In this document: one piece after another, positions 28,602 to 37,306 of the stretch | Numbering within the stretch: the first letter of the stretch is position 1 | Layout: each line of letters begins with the position of its first letter | Assembly: GCA_015711855.1 (NCBI GenBank) | Contig: JACVJF010000012.1 | Location: forward strand, 1 to 42,740 | Source of the DNA: Candidatus Solincola quzhuomuensis | GTDB lineage: Bacteria; Actinomycetota; Geothermincolia; Geothermincolales; RBG-13-55-18 | DNA length: 42,740 nt | Direction of reading: 5' to 3' | The notes under the pieces: model-generated | Told to the model about the DNA's origin: nothing | Database searches by the model: none | Seen by the model: the letters and a program-made list of their open reading frames with translations, nothing else | Program-made: the position numbers and the translations under genes

Positions 28602-29606
28602 TCACACATCGTCCCCTCCCTCCTCGGGAGGAAGAAAATAGGAAGCCAAGGCCCGTGACAGGGCCTCGTTCATTTCTTGCGGTATGGAGCCCGAAGCCGG
28701 CCATTCCACAATCACGCAAGGCATGCGCGTCTCGCGCAGGAGAGGGAAGCTCCTTCCTTCGGGAGGAGAAACGGTACTCTTCCAGGCTTTGGAAAATTCC
28801 AGGGCAAGGAGATCGGCCAGCCGCTTTCCCCGTAGGGAAAAGTAGCGCTTTCCCCCGAAGTAGAAAAGCTGTACGTCGCCCCGCTCGCTCTTCCGAAAGC
28901 CGATCACGAGATCCGCGCCCTCTTGGTTGGCCAAACGGGCGCGCTCGCTCTCGTTGGGAAGCGGAGGGGTGTGACGGAACACGGTGAGCACAACCCCCAG
29001 TTTACTCGCGATATCCGCGGCACCGCTCAGGGCCGCCTCCGTGTCGGCCCCAGCTTCGGTGAGATCCAGGATTACCCGCCTGCCCTCCAGTCCCCGGTCC
29101 GAGATGTCCCGGAGTCCCTCGTGAACCACGGCCACGCTGGTTTCCTTCATGACCCGGCGTAGCCTCAGGAGGCAGGAAATGGTGGAAGAGCCGGCGATTC
29201 CGTCCACGGGGAGACCCATATCGTGTTGGAAAGCACGCAGGGCCCGGTCGGTTTCCTGACCGAATATGCCGTCCTCTCGACCGGCGTTGAAGCCCAGGCG
29301 GTTTAGGTATTCCTGCAGCTGCCTCACGTCGTCGCCCCGGAAGGGGGGTATTCGAAGATAAAGGAACCTGTCTCCCAGACGAAAGGAGGCCTCCACCAGC
29401 TCCCGCCAGGTGATCTCGTCCACCCGACCGTCGACCCGCAGACCGCGCTTGGTCTGAAATTCACGGACGGCCTGTTCGGTGCTCTCTCCGAAGCGGGACT
29501 CTCTCATCTCCATGTCGAAGCCCGGGGGCGAGAAACCGAGGTCGTGCAGTCGTTTCTGTACGTCGGAAACGGGTAGGCCGCGGTCGCCGCGTGCGATGGG
29601 GCGCAA
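28602..29606 (-). CDS. CwlM-like protein: two peptidoglycan-binding domains and a degenerate amidase domain
   Basis: The 334-residue protein has no signal peptide. Two PG_binding_1 domains (about 5-72 and 90-152, with VDGRVDEITW and FQHDMGLPVDGIAG) precede an Amidase_3-like domain (about 176-328). Where active amidases read D-P-G-H-G-G, it reads DLTEAG (181-186), and the S-x-H-x-N motif is GFRKS (236-240), so two zinc-binding histidines are gone. E301 in VIVEWP remains. The order matches actinobacterial CwlM, known as a cytoplasmic regulator of MurA. It starts at TTG, three bases after the kinase stop. Function by analogy: coupling of wall synthesis to signalling. Confidence 0.75.
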   Translation of the reverse strand: MRPIARGDRGLPVSDVQKRLHDLGFSPPGFDMEMRESRFGESTEQAVREFQTKRGLRVDGRVDEITWRELVEASFRLGDRFLYLRIPPFRGDDVRQLQEYLNRLGFNAGREDGIFGQETDRALRAFQHDMGLPVDGIAGSSTISCLLRLRRVMKETSVAVVHEGLRDISDRGLEGRRVILDLTEAGADTEAALSGAADIASKLGVVLTVFRHTPPLPNESERARLANQEGADLVIGFRKSERGDVQLFYFGGKRYFSLRGKRLADLLALEFSKAWKSTVSPPEGRSFPLLRETRMPCVIVEWPASGSIPQEMNEALSRALASYFLPPEEGGDDV

Positions 29607-29609
29607 CGG

Positions 29610-31709
29610 TCATTCCTCCTCGTGAACGGGCAGGGTGAATTTGAACGAGGAGCCCTTGCCCGGCTCGCTTTCCACCCAGATTCGCCCGCCGTGGCTTTCC
29701 ACGATGCCTTTGGATATCACCAGCCCCAGCCCCAATCCTCCCGCCGAGCGGGTCGAATCGGTTTCTACCTGGTAAAACATGGTAAAAAGCCTCTTCTGCT
29801 CGTGAAGCGGGATGCCAGGCCCCGTGTCCCGCACCTCGAATTCCACCACCCCCGGCTCCGCTGGCCGTCGGGCGAGCACCGTCACGGATCCTCCGGCGGG
29901 TGTGAACTTTATAGCGTTGCTGATCAGGTTTTCCAACACCTGGTGGACTCGCCAAACGTCCACGCTGACCGGGGGGAGCCCCTCTTCAACGTGATGGCTC
30001 AGCTCCAAACCTTTTTCCGCGGCCCGGGTCTTATATTCCGAGACGGCATTGACCACCAGCCCCTCAACGGGGGCCGGCCACCTCTGTCCCACCAGCCGAC
30101 CCTCTTCCAGGCGCGTGATGTCCAGCAGGTCGTTGATGATCTTGGTCATTTGGTCTGCGCGGGCGTTTACGATCTTGATCTTTTCCAACTGCAGGGGTGT
30201 GAGCTCTCCTAGTTCGCCGTACTGAAAAGCGTCGGCATAACCTTTGATTATGGACAGGGGAGTGCGAAGCTCGTGGGAGGCAATGGCGATGAAGTCGGAC
30301 TTCATCTTGTCCAGCACGGAGAGCTCCTCATAGGCTTTTTCCAAATCCTGGTGGCTCTGTTCCACCATGGCCTCCAGGCGCTTTCTCTCGCTCAGGTCGT
30401 GGGCTATTCCCACTATGCCGACGAAGCTCCCTCCTCGGAAGAGAGGGGCCGAACTTACCTGAACGGGAATAGGGGTTCCGTCCGAACGGCGCAGAAGGGT
30501 CTCGAAGAAGACCTTCTCCCCGCGACGACGCCTTTCCAGCATGCGCTCGATCTTGGCCACCTCCTCGGGCATAACGATGTCTCGCGGCTCTTTGTAGAGC
30601 AGCTCGTCCGGGAAGGTCAGTCCCAGCATATCCAGAAGGGTCTGGTTGCAGAAAGTGAACCGTCCCTGGGCGTCCATGGCGTAGAAGCCGTCGTTCAGGC
30701 TCTCGATAAGCAGGTTGAGATAGTCGGTGGTCTCGGCCAGACGTCGCTCCAAACGTACGTATTCGCTTACGTCCTCGAAAAGAAGCAGCGCCTCCCTCAC
30801 GTTGCCCGTTTCGTCCGTCAGCGGATGCAGCCGCACGCGGTGGAAGTAATCGACCCCCCCGACCACTTGGTGCACGCGGGGCTGCTCGAACGCCCTGGCC
30901 TCTATGAGCACCCGTCGAAGCACGTGTTTCCAGTCGGCGCGGAACTCCTGGGGCATGATATCCAGGGCGGGAAGCCCGGGCAGCGAGGAGGGATCGATGC
31001 CCAAGGTCTTGCTTATCCACTCCTGCATGGGTAGGTTGCACCGCAGCAGGCGGAAGTTGCGGTCCAGAACGGCGATCTTGACCGGCACTCCCTCGAAAAG
31101 CCCCGCTTCGCGCTCCGAAGCCTCCCTGAGCGCCGCTTTCTCCGAGGCTTCTTCGGTCACGTTCTCCAGCATGATCAGGAAGGAACCTCCCCATGCGGAG
31201 GTGGGAGGAAGCTCCCTGGCCCATACCCTAAAGACCCCTGAGCGGTCCTCCAGAAAATACTGCTCGGAGTGCCGATAAAGCTGCCCGCCTTCCTCCCGCG
31301 TTTTCTTCAGATATAACGTCCAGCTCCCGAAGAACGGCGGCAGCAGCGTCTCGTCCAGGCTTTTCCCGGCTTGCAGGACGGATTCCCGGCCTGTCAGCCG
31401 GGAGAGCTCTTCTGCCATTCGGTTGGCCGCCAATATCCGCCCCTCTTCATCGGCCAGCAGGGCCGGGTGGGGGAACAAGGAGAGGAAGTCCTCCACGGAG
31501 CTCGTGGGCGCTTGCGCCTTGTGACGGCGCCAGGCGGGGCTCGATAAAACGAATACGCCCAGCAGGAAGACGAAGAAGAGAGACGAGCCGGCGAAAAAGA
31601 CGGCCGCCGACCCCCACCCGAGAGAAGTCGAAACCAGGGAAAGAGCGACCGCGAGGAAGGACAAGACCAGGAACACCCCGACTCCTGCGACCCTAGCCTT
31701 GGTCTTCAC
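29610..31709 (-). CDS. Membrane-anchored three-PAS histidine kinase
   Basis: With the GTG start (AAGGAGG nine bases upstream) the protein has 699 residues. It has two membrane segments in the first 60 residues with a very short loop, then three PAS-type domains (about 75-190, 205-320, 330-445), a coiled coil, the HisKA motif SHELRTPL with H479, and HATPase_c (N-box NLISNAIKF, DTGPGI, GLGLGL). The absence of an outside domain and the PAS array suggest cytosolic sensing. Its start overlaps the previous gene by 17 bases. A GTG 13 codons earlier is the alternative. The obvious partner is the receiver protein encoded upstream in the same cassette. Confidence 0.9.
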   Translation of the reverse strand: MKTKARVAGVGVFLVLSFLAVALSLVSTSLGWGSAAVFFAGSSLFFVFLLGVFVLSSPAWRRHKAQAPTSSVEDFLSLFPHPALLADEEGRILAANRMAEELSRLTGRESVLQAGKSLDETLLPPFFGSWTLYLKKTREEGGQLYRHSEQYFLEDRSGVFRVWARELPPTSAWGGSFLIMLENVTEEASEKAALREASEREAGLFEGVPVKIAVLDRNFRLLRCNLPMQEWISKTLGIDPSSLPGLPALDIMPQEFRADWKHVLRRVLIEARAFEQPRVHQVVGGVDYFHRVRLHPLTDETGNVREALLLFEDVSEYVRLERRLAETTDYLNLLIESLNDGFYAMDAQGRFTFCNQTLLDMLGLTFPDELLYKEPRDIVMPEEVAKIERMLERRRRGEKVFFETLLRRSDGTPIPVQVSSAPLFRGGSFVGIVGIAHDLSERKRLEAMVEQSHQDLEKAYEELSVLDKMKSDFIAIASHELRTPLSIIKGYADAFQYGELGELTPLQLEKIKIVNARADQMTKIINDLLDITRLEEGRLVGQRWPAPVEGLVVNAVSEYKTRAAEKGLELSHHVEEGLPPVSVDVWRVHQVLENLISNAIKFTPAGGSVTVLARRPAEPGVVEFEVRDTGPGIPLHEQKRLFTMFYQVETDSTRSAGGLGLGLVISKGIVESHGGRIWVESEPGKGSSFKFTLPVHEEE

Positions 31710-32070
31710 GGCGCTCTTCCTCCTTGCGGCCGGAGCCGAGCAGTTCACCCCATATCCATCCCCAATACTTGGACACGGCGAAGAGGGCGAAGGTTATGGC
31801 GATGGTCATGGGTATGGAGGCCACCAGTATCTTGATCACCAGGGTGGCAAGCGGCTCGGGCTGAGGCAGGCCCCATGCCTTGAGAAGGAGCAGAACCCAG
31901 GCTACGGGAAGGGGAAGGATGAAAAAGAAGACGGAGACGAAGAAAAGCCGGTAGTACGGCGGAAGCTCCAATGCCTCGCCCAGGCGGCGGCTCATGACCA
32001 TCAAAAGCATGAGCATAGTCCCCACCGAAAGGGGTCCGATGATGTAAAGGGCGGAAGACAGGTAAATCAT
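31693..32070 (-). CDS. Small membrane protein, unknown function (three predicted helices)
   Basis: The 125-residue protein has hydrophobic segments at about 4-26, 39-64 and 72-98 and a charged C-terminal tail (GSGRKEEERREDQG). No family is recognised. The ATG overlaps the stop of the preceding small membrane gene (ATGA), and the 3' end overlaps the kinase start, so it is part of a tightly coupled set. It may form a complex with its neighbour and the kinase; this is inference from context. Confidence 0.75.
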   Translation of the reverse strand: MIYLSSALYIIGPLSVGTMLMLLMVMSRRLGEALELPPYYRLFFVSVFFFILPLPVAWVLLLLKAWGLPQPEPLATLVIKILVASIPMTIAITFALFAVSKYWGWIWGELLGSGRKEEERREDQG

Positions 32071-32372
32071 TTTCCCAGCATCAAACGGTAAACCCTGTAT
32101 ATGATCGTGAACAGGCAGAGGCCGGCCAGGGCGGGCCAGACGGCGAACCAGATATAAATGGCCACCACGGATCCGCCCATGGAATATATGAAGGTGCTCG
32201 TCCCCATGAGCACGAAGAAGGGAAAGACCAGAAAGGCGTATGTGCGCCCGCCGAACTTTTTCTCCGCCAGTCGGCAGATGCCGTAAAAATACGCCAGCAC
32301 CAGTCCCGTCGCCGAGGTGTTGTAGAACCAGAGGAACAGGGACGCGGTTTTCCACCAGTCGTAGGATGTCAC
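32067..32372 (-). CDS. Small membrane protein, unknown function (three predicted helices)
   Basis: The 101-residue protein is highly hydrophobic and aromatic, with segments at about 11-30, 44-64 and 68-92. It starts at GTG behind GAAGGGGGAAGG. No family is recognised. It lies 41 bases after the receiver gene stop and overlaps the next membrane gene by four bases. The pair look like a co-folded two-subunit membrane component. Confidence 0.72.
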   Translation of the reverse strand: MTSYDWWKTASLFLWFYNTSATGLVLAYFYGICRLAEKKFGGRTYAFLVFPFFVLMGTSTFIYSMGGSVVAIYIWFAVWPALAGLCLFTIIYRVYRLMLGK

Positions 32373-32413
32373 CCTTCCCCCTTCACGCCAACTTTAACGG
32401 ATACGTTTGTGGA

Positions 32414-32809
32414 TCAGGAACCACCGGTCCTGCGCCTGCGCTCGTCGAGGATACGCCTCACCTCGGTCAGCAGTTCCTGTTTGCTGAAGGGCTTGGTTAT
32501 GTATCCTGCCGCCTTCATCACCGAGAGGCCGATCATCTTGTCTATGTTCTGAGTCCTTGCGGTGATAAAGGCGACCGGCGTGTCGTGGACTTCTGGATCG
32601 TTCTTGATGCGCCGAAGCACTTCCCACCCATCGATCCTGGGCATCATGATGTCCAAAAGTATCAGGTCCGGCTTCTCGCGGAAGGTCTTTTCCAGCGCCT
32701 CCTCCCCAGAAAAAGCCCTGATGGTGGCATACCCGGCATTGCCCAGAAAGAGTTCGATCAGCTCCACCATCTCGCGATCGTCGTCCACGATGAGGATCTT
32801 TTCCCCCAC
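32414..32809 (-). CDS. Single-domain response regulator
   Basis: The 131-residue receiver has D9/D10 (and D11), phospho-acceptor D53, T83 and K106, and no output domain. The C-terminal extension is Arg-rich (DERRRRTGGS). The GTG start directly follows the TAG of the KaiC-like gene, so they are coupled. It probably receives phosphate from the PAS kinase encoded downstream and acts by protein contact, perhaps on the KaiC-like ATPase. This is inference from gene order. Confidence 0.88.
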   Translation of the reverse strand: MGEKILIVDDDREMVELIELFLGNAGYATIRAFSGEEALEKTFREKPDLILLDIMMPRIDGWEVLRRIKNDPEVHDTPVAFITARTQNIDKMIGLSVMKAAGYITKPFSKQELLTEVRRILDERRRRTGGS

Positions 32810-33622
32810 CTACCTTCCCTCCCCTTTGCCGCCGGACTTTCCCCTGGGCCCGAATACCTCCATGAAGGCGTCGATCTCCTTTTTCCTGGGCAAGCCGGAG
32901 AGCACGCCCTCCCGATCCTTGAAGGGTTCCCCTATCCTGATGCCTTCGTCGGTGATCCAGAACTCTCTTATGGTTTTATCGTGTGAGCTGGCCCGCTGCT
33001 TGAGAACCATGACGGCCCTGGTTATCGAGGAGTCAAGCTCCACGTAGCGCAGAACAATTACCGCATCTACCAAATAGGATATGCCGTACTGGGCGGCGGC
33101 CATATCCCCGGTGATGCCCGGATCCTCCTGGGTCACGAAGGCCGTAAGCCCGTGGCGGAGCAAAGCGTTGGTGAAGGTGAAGGCTATCTCGCGGAGCTTG
33201 ACCGGGTCGCGGGCCAGCCTCTCCAGGTGGGATATGGAATCCACAAGCACTCTCTTGGCGCCCAACTCCTGTACCATGGTGTCCAGGAGCCCGCCGGAAA
33301 CTTGAGCCTGTTCAAAGAAGATCTCCGGGGAGGTGAAAAGGATGCGCACCAGGCCTTTGCTCTCCAGGTCCTGGAGGTCGAATCCCAGGGAAAGGGCATC
33401 TCGCAGCAGCTTTTTGGGGAAGTGCTCGAAGGTAATGATAAGCCCCGGCTCCCCGTAATCTATGGCTCCCCGAGAGATGAACTCCAGCCCCAGGCACGTT
33501 TTTCCGGTTCCCGGCGGTCCCAACACCAGGGTTACCGAACCCCGGAAGGGCCCGCCGTCCATCATCTCGTCGAGCCGGGCGATACCCGTGGACGCTCTTT
33601 CCTGCACTCGGTTATCATCCAT
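32810..33622 (-). CDS. KaiC-like RecA-superfamily ATPase (single KaiC domain)
   Basis: The 270-residue protein has STGIARLDEMMDGGPFRGSV, Walker A GPPGTGKT (35-42), Walker B RVLVDSISHL (D128) and the KaiC-type C-terminal strand region (AVIVLRYVELDSSITRAVMVLK). In KaiC the catalytic Glu pair reads FEE; here it reads TFEHF, so one Glu is His66. It is a single domain rather than the tandem form of cyanobacterial KaiC. Such proteins often pair with two-component regulators in archaea and bacteria. The ATG at 33622 is preferred; an upstream TTG would extend across a TATAAT box. Confidence 0.88.
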   Translation of the reverse strand: MDDNRVQERASTGIARLDEMMDGGPFRGSVTLVLGPPGTGKTCLGLEFISRGAIDYGEPGLIITFEHFPKKLLRDALSLGFDLQDLESKGLVRILFTSPEIFFEQAQVSGGLLDTMVQELGAKRVLVDSISHLERLARDPVKLREIAFTFTNALLRHGLTAFVTQEDPGITGDMAAAQYGISYLVDAVIVLRYVELDSSITRAVMVLKQRASSHDKTIREFWITDEGIRIGEPFKDREGVLSGLPRKKEIDAFMEVFGPRGKSGGKGEGR

Positions 33623-33640
33623 CTTCCTACCCCGGCTCTT

Positions 33641-33646
33641 ATTATA
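33641..33646 (-). promoter_or_regulatory. Possible -10 box for the KaiC/kinase cassette
   Basis: Minus-strand TATAAT lies about 19 bases ahead of the chosen ATG. No good -35 is present at 17 bases. The remaining 300 bases up to the SRP RNA hold no gene that I can see; a GGGGC-TT-GCCCC hairpin lies at 33911-33922. Confidence 0.4.
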
Positions 33647-33948
33647 CACGTTCTCTTGCGTCCTCTTCCCCAAGCGGTGACGGCCTTGCCCAGATCGCAG
33701 AGCGCCCTGGCGGCCCTCGACTCTGTTTCCTATATTCTCTGCGCTTGGCGGATCGTGTGTGGCGTCGCTTCCTTCGGATCGAACTTTGAGAGTCGGCCCT
33801 TTCGTCCTTCGACCTTGCTCCGGATCGGGACGATAGGGTGACCTCGCCCTTTTTCAACCCCAAGGCGCCTACTGGGACGAGGCAGCGACCGCCGCCCTTC
33901 ATGCGCCGTGGGGGCTTGCCCCGAGCGTCGCCTGCCCGAGGTGCGTGC

Positions 33949-33954
33949 TATACT
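33949..33954 (+). promoter_or_regulatory. -10 box of the SRP RNA gene
   Basis: TATACT lies seven bases before the first paired base of the SRP RNA. A clear -35 is not visible (CGTCGC at 17 bases). Confidence 0.5.
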
Positions 33955-33960
33955 TAGGGT

Positions 33961-34234
33961 GTGATCGTGCTAAGCGGGGAGCTAGCGGTGCCCTGTACCC
34001 GCAATCCGCTATAGCGGGGCCGAATTCCCAACTGAGGCTCTCCGATCTTGAGTATTGCGCGCCGGCAAGTGGCGTTGAAGGCCGGGTCCTGCGCGACGGG
34101 AACTTGCGAACCCCGTCAGGTCCGGAAGGAAGCAGCGGTAAGCAAATCTTCCCGGGCGCCGCAGACAAACCTGGCCGGAGCCAACTACCGGTGTAGCGCT
34201 TGGGGTCGGGAGTCGAGGGAGGGTGCACGATCAC
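33961..34234 (+). ncRNA. ffs: Signal recognition particle RNA, large type with Alu domain
   Basis: The apical S-domain hallmark GTCAGGTCCGGAAGGAAGC (34115-34133, GGAA tetraloop) is followed by AGCGGTAA. The 5' part carries the Alu-domain sequence GTGCTAAGCGGGGAGCTAG and TGTACCCGCAATCCGCTA. The first ten bases (GTGATCGTGC) pair perfectly with GCACGATCAC at 34225-34234, closing helix 5 and giving a length near 274. With Ffh it targets nascent membrane proteins. Position ahead of dnaX matches Bacillus scr. Exact ends are inferred from pairing. Confidence 0.93.
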
Positions 34235-34309
34235 ATAAAATATATCTGCCCGAAAATCGAAGCCGGGCACGGAGGAGACGGTTTGTCCCGCGATGTAGCC
34301 GGGGGGAAA

Positions 34310-36205
34310 ATGACCTACGTTTCCCTATACCGCAAGTGGAGGCCCCAGACCTTTGAGGAGGTGGTGGGGCAGGAATACGTGACCAGGACGCTGGCCAATG
34401 CCCTGCGTAACGGGAACTTCGCCCATGCCTATCTCTTCGCCGGGCCCCGGGGGACGGGAAAGACCAGCACGGCGCGCATCCTGGCCAAGGCCCTCAATTG
34501 TGAGGAAGGCCCTACTCCCAACCCCTGCAATCGGTGCGCGTCTTGTCGGGCTATAACCGAGGGCATCTCGGTGGACGTGGTGGAGATAGACGCCGCCTCC
34601 AACCGGGGCATAGACGACATCCGGGATCTGCGGGAAAAAGTGATATTCACCCCGGCCTCCTCGCGGGTTAAGGTCTATATCCTGGACGAGGCCCACATGA
34701 TCACCAAAGAGGCCTTCAATGCTTTCCTGAAGACACTGGAGGAACCGCCGGCACACGTCGTCTTCGTGTTGGCGACCACCGAGCCGCACAAGATGCCCCA
34801 GACCATTTTGTCCCGTTGCCAGAGGCACGATTTTCGGAGCGTCCCCGCTTCGCTGATGGCGGACTACCTACGCAGGGTCGTGGATGCGGAAGGCTTCCGA
34901 GTGACCGATGAAGCCCTGCGCCTGATAGCCAGGCGTGCCAGGGGCTCGGTCCGCGACGCCCTGGTGACTCTGGAGCAGCTCGCCAGTTACGGTGACGGAG
35001 AGGTGGATGAATCCGATGCGGCGGGATTTCTGGGCCTGATCGAGGACGAGATGCTGATCAGCATGGGAAACGCCCTTATATCCGGGGACGCCGGCGAGGT
35101 AGTCGAGCTCGTGGAAAGGGCATACGACCAGGGCCGGGACCTGGCCCATTTCGCGGCGCAGGTTCAGGAGCACTTTCGGAGGATATTGCTGCTGCAATAC
35201 GCCCGGATAGGTCCGGCGGAGTTGGAGGTCGACGAGGTTTCCTACCAGGAGCTGAAGCGCCAGGCTTCGGCTCTCCAACCGGGGCAGGCTTTTCACTTCA
35301 TATCCTCCCTACGCTGGGCCCAGGAGGAGATGAAGCGCGCTTCCGCTCCCCGACTGGTGCTGGAGAGCGCCCTTATCGCCATGGCCCGGGAGAGCATGGA
35401 GGTCGACCCGGATGCCCTTGCCGCTCGCCTGCGTAAAGTGGAGGAAGAAGTGGAGAGGCTCGCAAGGCGGCTGGTGCGAGCCGAGGAGGAGGCACGCACG
35501 GCGGCTTTGCCGAGCAGGGAGGCGGAAAGCCCGTCCGGGAGCAGGGAACGGGCTTTGCGGGAGAAAGCCGCCCGCGTAACCGGAGAGGCGACCGGAGAGG
35601 GCGATCAAGGGGCGGTCGAGCTTTCACCTCCGGAAGCCGGCGAAAAGGCTCCTTCTCCGCCGGCCCCTATGGATCTGCCCGCGGTGCGGCGCTCCTGGGC
35701 AAGAGTGAAGGAGCGGGTGAAGGAAAAGAAAGTCACCACCCACGCCTTCCTGCTGGAAGGGAAGCCTCACGAGATCAAAGGCAGGGAATTGGTCATCTCC
35801 TTTCCTCCCGACCGGTCTTTCCATCGCGGGGAGATGGAAAAGGAGGTCCATAGGCGCGTGCTGGAGGAGGCCCTGGAGGAGGTGTTGGGGGTTCGCCTGC
35901 GCGTTTCCACTTGTTTGGAAAATAATGGGAACGAACTCGGGGATGCCCCGGCGATTGCGGCACCCGCGGCGGCAAGGAAAAGGGCTTCCCGTGCCGAGCG
36001 AAGCGGGATAGGATCCGATCAGTCGGAGGCAGCGTCCGAGGCGGAGAAAGGCGCCGAGCAGGCGGAGATATGCCCGAGTGGCAAAGAAGAAGAGTCCCCT
36101 ACCCCCACGGGCAAGGGGTCCGAGGCAAGCGAGACGAGCAAAGTGAAACTGGTCGAGGACGTTTTTGGTGCGGAGATGGTGGAGGAGATCAAGCTCCAGG
36201 AATAG
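34310..36205 (+). CDS. dnaX: DNA polymerase III gamma/tau subunit
   Basis: The 631-residue protein begins MTYVSLYRKWRPQTFEEVVG. It has Walker A GPRGTGKTS (45-53), a zinc module with C64, C73, C76 and C79, Walker B-like VYILDEAHM and sensor 1 LATTEPHKM. The AAA+ clamp-loader core is followed by a collar and a long charged Glu/Arg/Ala-rich tail (about 400-631) that contains a short tau-like folded stretch (RSWARVKERVKEKK). No A-rich slippery site for a gamma frameshift is visible. The ATG lies 75 bases after the SRP RNA; frames opening inside the RNA are rejected. Confidence 0.96.
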   Translation: MTYVSLYRKWRPQTFEEVVGQEYVTRTLANALRNGNFAHAYLFAGPRGTGKTSTARILAKALNCEEGPTPNPCNRCASCRAITEGISVDVVEIDAASNRGIDDIRDLREKVIFTPASSRVKVYILDEAHMITKEAFNAFLKTLEEPPAHVVFVLATTEPHKMPQTILSRCQRHDFRSVPASLMADYLRRVVDAEGFRVTDEALRLIARRARGSVRDALVTLEQLASYGDGEVDESDAAGFLGLIEDEMLISMGNALISGDAGEVVELVERAYDQGRDLAHFAAQVQEHFRRILLLQYARIGPAELEVDEVSYQELKRQASALQPGQAFHFISSLRWAQEEMKRASAPRLVLESALIAMARESMEVDPDALAARLRKVEEEVERLARRLVRAEEEARTAALPSREAESPSGSRERALREKAARVTGEATGEGDQGAVELSPPEAGEKAPSPPAPMDLPAVRRSWARVKERVKEKKVTTHAFLLEGKPHEIKGRELVISFPPDRSFHRGEMEKEVHRRVLEEALEEVLGVRLRVSTCLENNGNELGDAPAIAAPAAARKRASRAERSGIGSDQSEAASEAEKGAEQAEICPSGKEEESPTPTGKGSEASETSKVKLVEDVFGAEMVEEIKLQE

Positions 36206-36294
36206 AGGAGGGCGGCGATATGTCGGAACCGGGAAAGGCCCGGCAGCTGATGACCGGAGCATAGGAGAAGCCGCTTGGATGGGGAGGTCCGAGG

Positions 36295-36609
36295 ATGAAC
36301 GGGAACCTTCAGAAGATGATGAAGCAGGCCCAGAAACTGCAACGCCAGATGTTGGAGGCGCAAGAGGCACTAGCCGAGGAGCGCGTCGAGGCCACATCGG
36401 GCGGAGGTGTGGTGAAGGTGGTGGCGGACGGGCAGCAGAACGTCCTGGAAATCAAGATAGACCCACAGGCAGTGGATCCGGACGACGTGGAGATGCTCGA
36501 GGACCTGGTGTTGGCGGCGGTCAACGAGGCTCTTAGGAAATCAAGGGAACTGGCGGAAGAACGATTAGGTGCCTTCACCAAGGGCTTGAAGATACCCGGA
36601 CTCATGTAG
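36295..36609 (+). CDS. YbaB/EbfC nucleoid-associated protein
   Basis: The 104-residue protein begins with the helix [20 protein letters not shown]. It then has the [20 protein letters not shown] strands and the [20 protein letters not shown] helix, typical of YbaB. It is a small DNA-binding dimer, usually encoded between dnaX and recR as here. GGAGG lies seven bases before the ATG. Confidence 0.95.
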   Translation: MNGNLQKMMKQAQKLQRQMLEAQEALAEERVEATSGGGVVKVVADGQQNVLEIKIDPQAVDPDDVEMLEDLVLAAVNEALRKSRELAEERLGAFTKGLKIPGLM

Positions 36610-36618
36610 GAGCGTGAA

Positions 36619-37215
36619 TTGCTGTACACCCCTGCCGTAGCCCGCCTTGTAGAGGAACTTTCCAAGCTGCCCGGCGTGGGGCCGAAGACCGCGCAGAGGC
36701 TGGCCTTCCACCTTTTAAAGGTGCCCGAGGAGGAAGCCCGCTCCCTGGCCGAAGCCATATTGGACGCCAGGGAAAAGGTCGCCTACTGCCGGAGGTGCTT
36801 CAACTTCGCTCAGGAAGAGTTGTGCGAGTTCTGCCGGGACGGCCGTCGAGATCCCTCCCTGGTGTGCGTCGTGGAGCGTCCCCAGGACATCGTTGCCGTG
36901 GAGAAGACCGGCGAGTTCCGGGGCCTCTACCATGTCCTGGGCGGAGCCATATCCCCCATCGACGGCATCGGGCCCGAGGAGCTGCGCATAAGGGAGCTAC
37001 TGGAGAGAGTGCGCAGGGAGGGGATTCGGGAGGTGATCGTGGCCACCAATCCTCGGGTGGAGGGAGAGGCCACGGCCATGTATCTAGCCAACCTCCTCAA
37101 GCCCTTGGGGGTGCGGACCACGCGTATCGCCAGCGGCCTTCCGGTTGGTGGGGACCTGGAGTATGCGGACGAGGTCACCCTGGGCAGAGCCCTTAGGGGA
37201 AGGCTGGAGATCTAA
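36619..37215 (+). CDS. recR: Recombination protein RecR
   Basis: The 198-residue protein has a helix-hairpin-helix ([17 protein letters not shown]), a zinc finger with C57, C60, C69 and C72, and a TOPRIM domain ([30 protein letters not shown]). It acts with RecO/RecF at gaps. The start is a TTG with AGGAG seven bases upstream; it follows ybaB by nine bases. Confidence 0.97.
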   Translation: MLYTPAVARLVEELSKLPGVGPKTAQRLAFHLLKVPEEEARSLAEAILDAREKVAYCRRCFNFAQEELCEFCRDGRRDPSLVCVVERPQDIVAVEKTGEFRGLYHVLGGAISPIDGIGPEELRIRELLERVRREGIREVIVATNPRVEGEATAMYLANLLKPLGVRTTRIASGLPVGGDLEYADEVTLGRALRGRLEI

Positions 37216-37220
37216 CCTGC

Positions 37221-37249
37221 TTGACAGCCTGTCCGACCGGGCGTAATAG
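37221..37249 (+). promoter_or_regulatory. Possible promoter of lysC-asd
   Basis: A perfect TTGACA (37221-37226) lies 17 bases from TAATAG (37244-37249), a poor -10. It lies in the 91-base gap before the aspartokinase gene. Confidence 0.45.
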
Positions 37250-37306
37250 GTTAAACGGGTCGCCGTGGGTTGAAATATTGGGAAGAACGGAAGAAAACAA
37301 GCGGAC

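Noticed and set aside
33674-33960. Possible tRNA near the SRP RNA gene
   Set aside because: No T-loop GGTTCRANTCC pattern or acceptor pairing could be found on either strand.
34223-34309. Longer dnaX starting inside the SRP RNA
   Set aside because: The extra 29 residues overlap the structured RNA; MTYVSLYRKWRP is the standard DnaX start.
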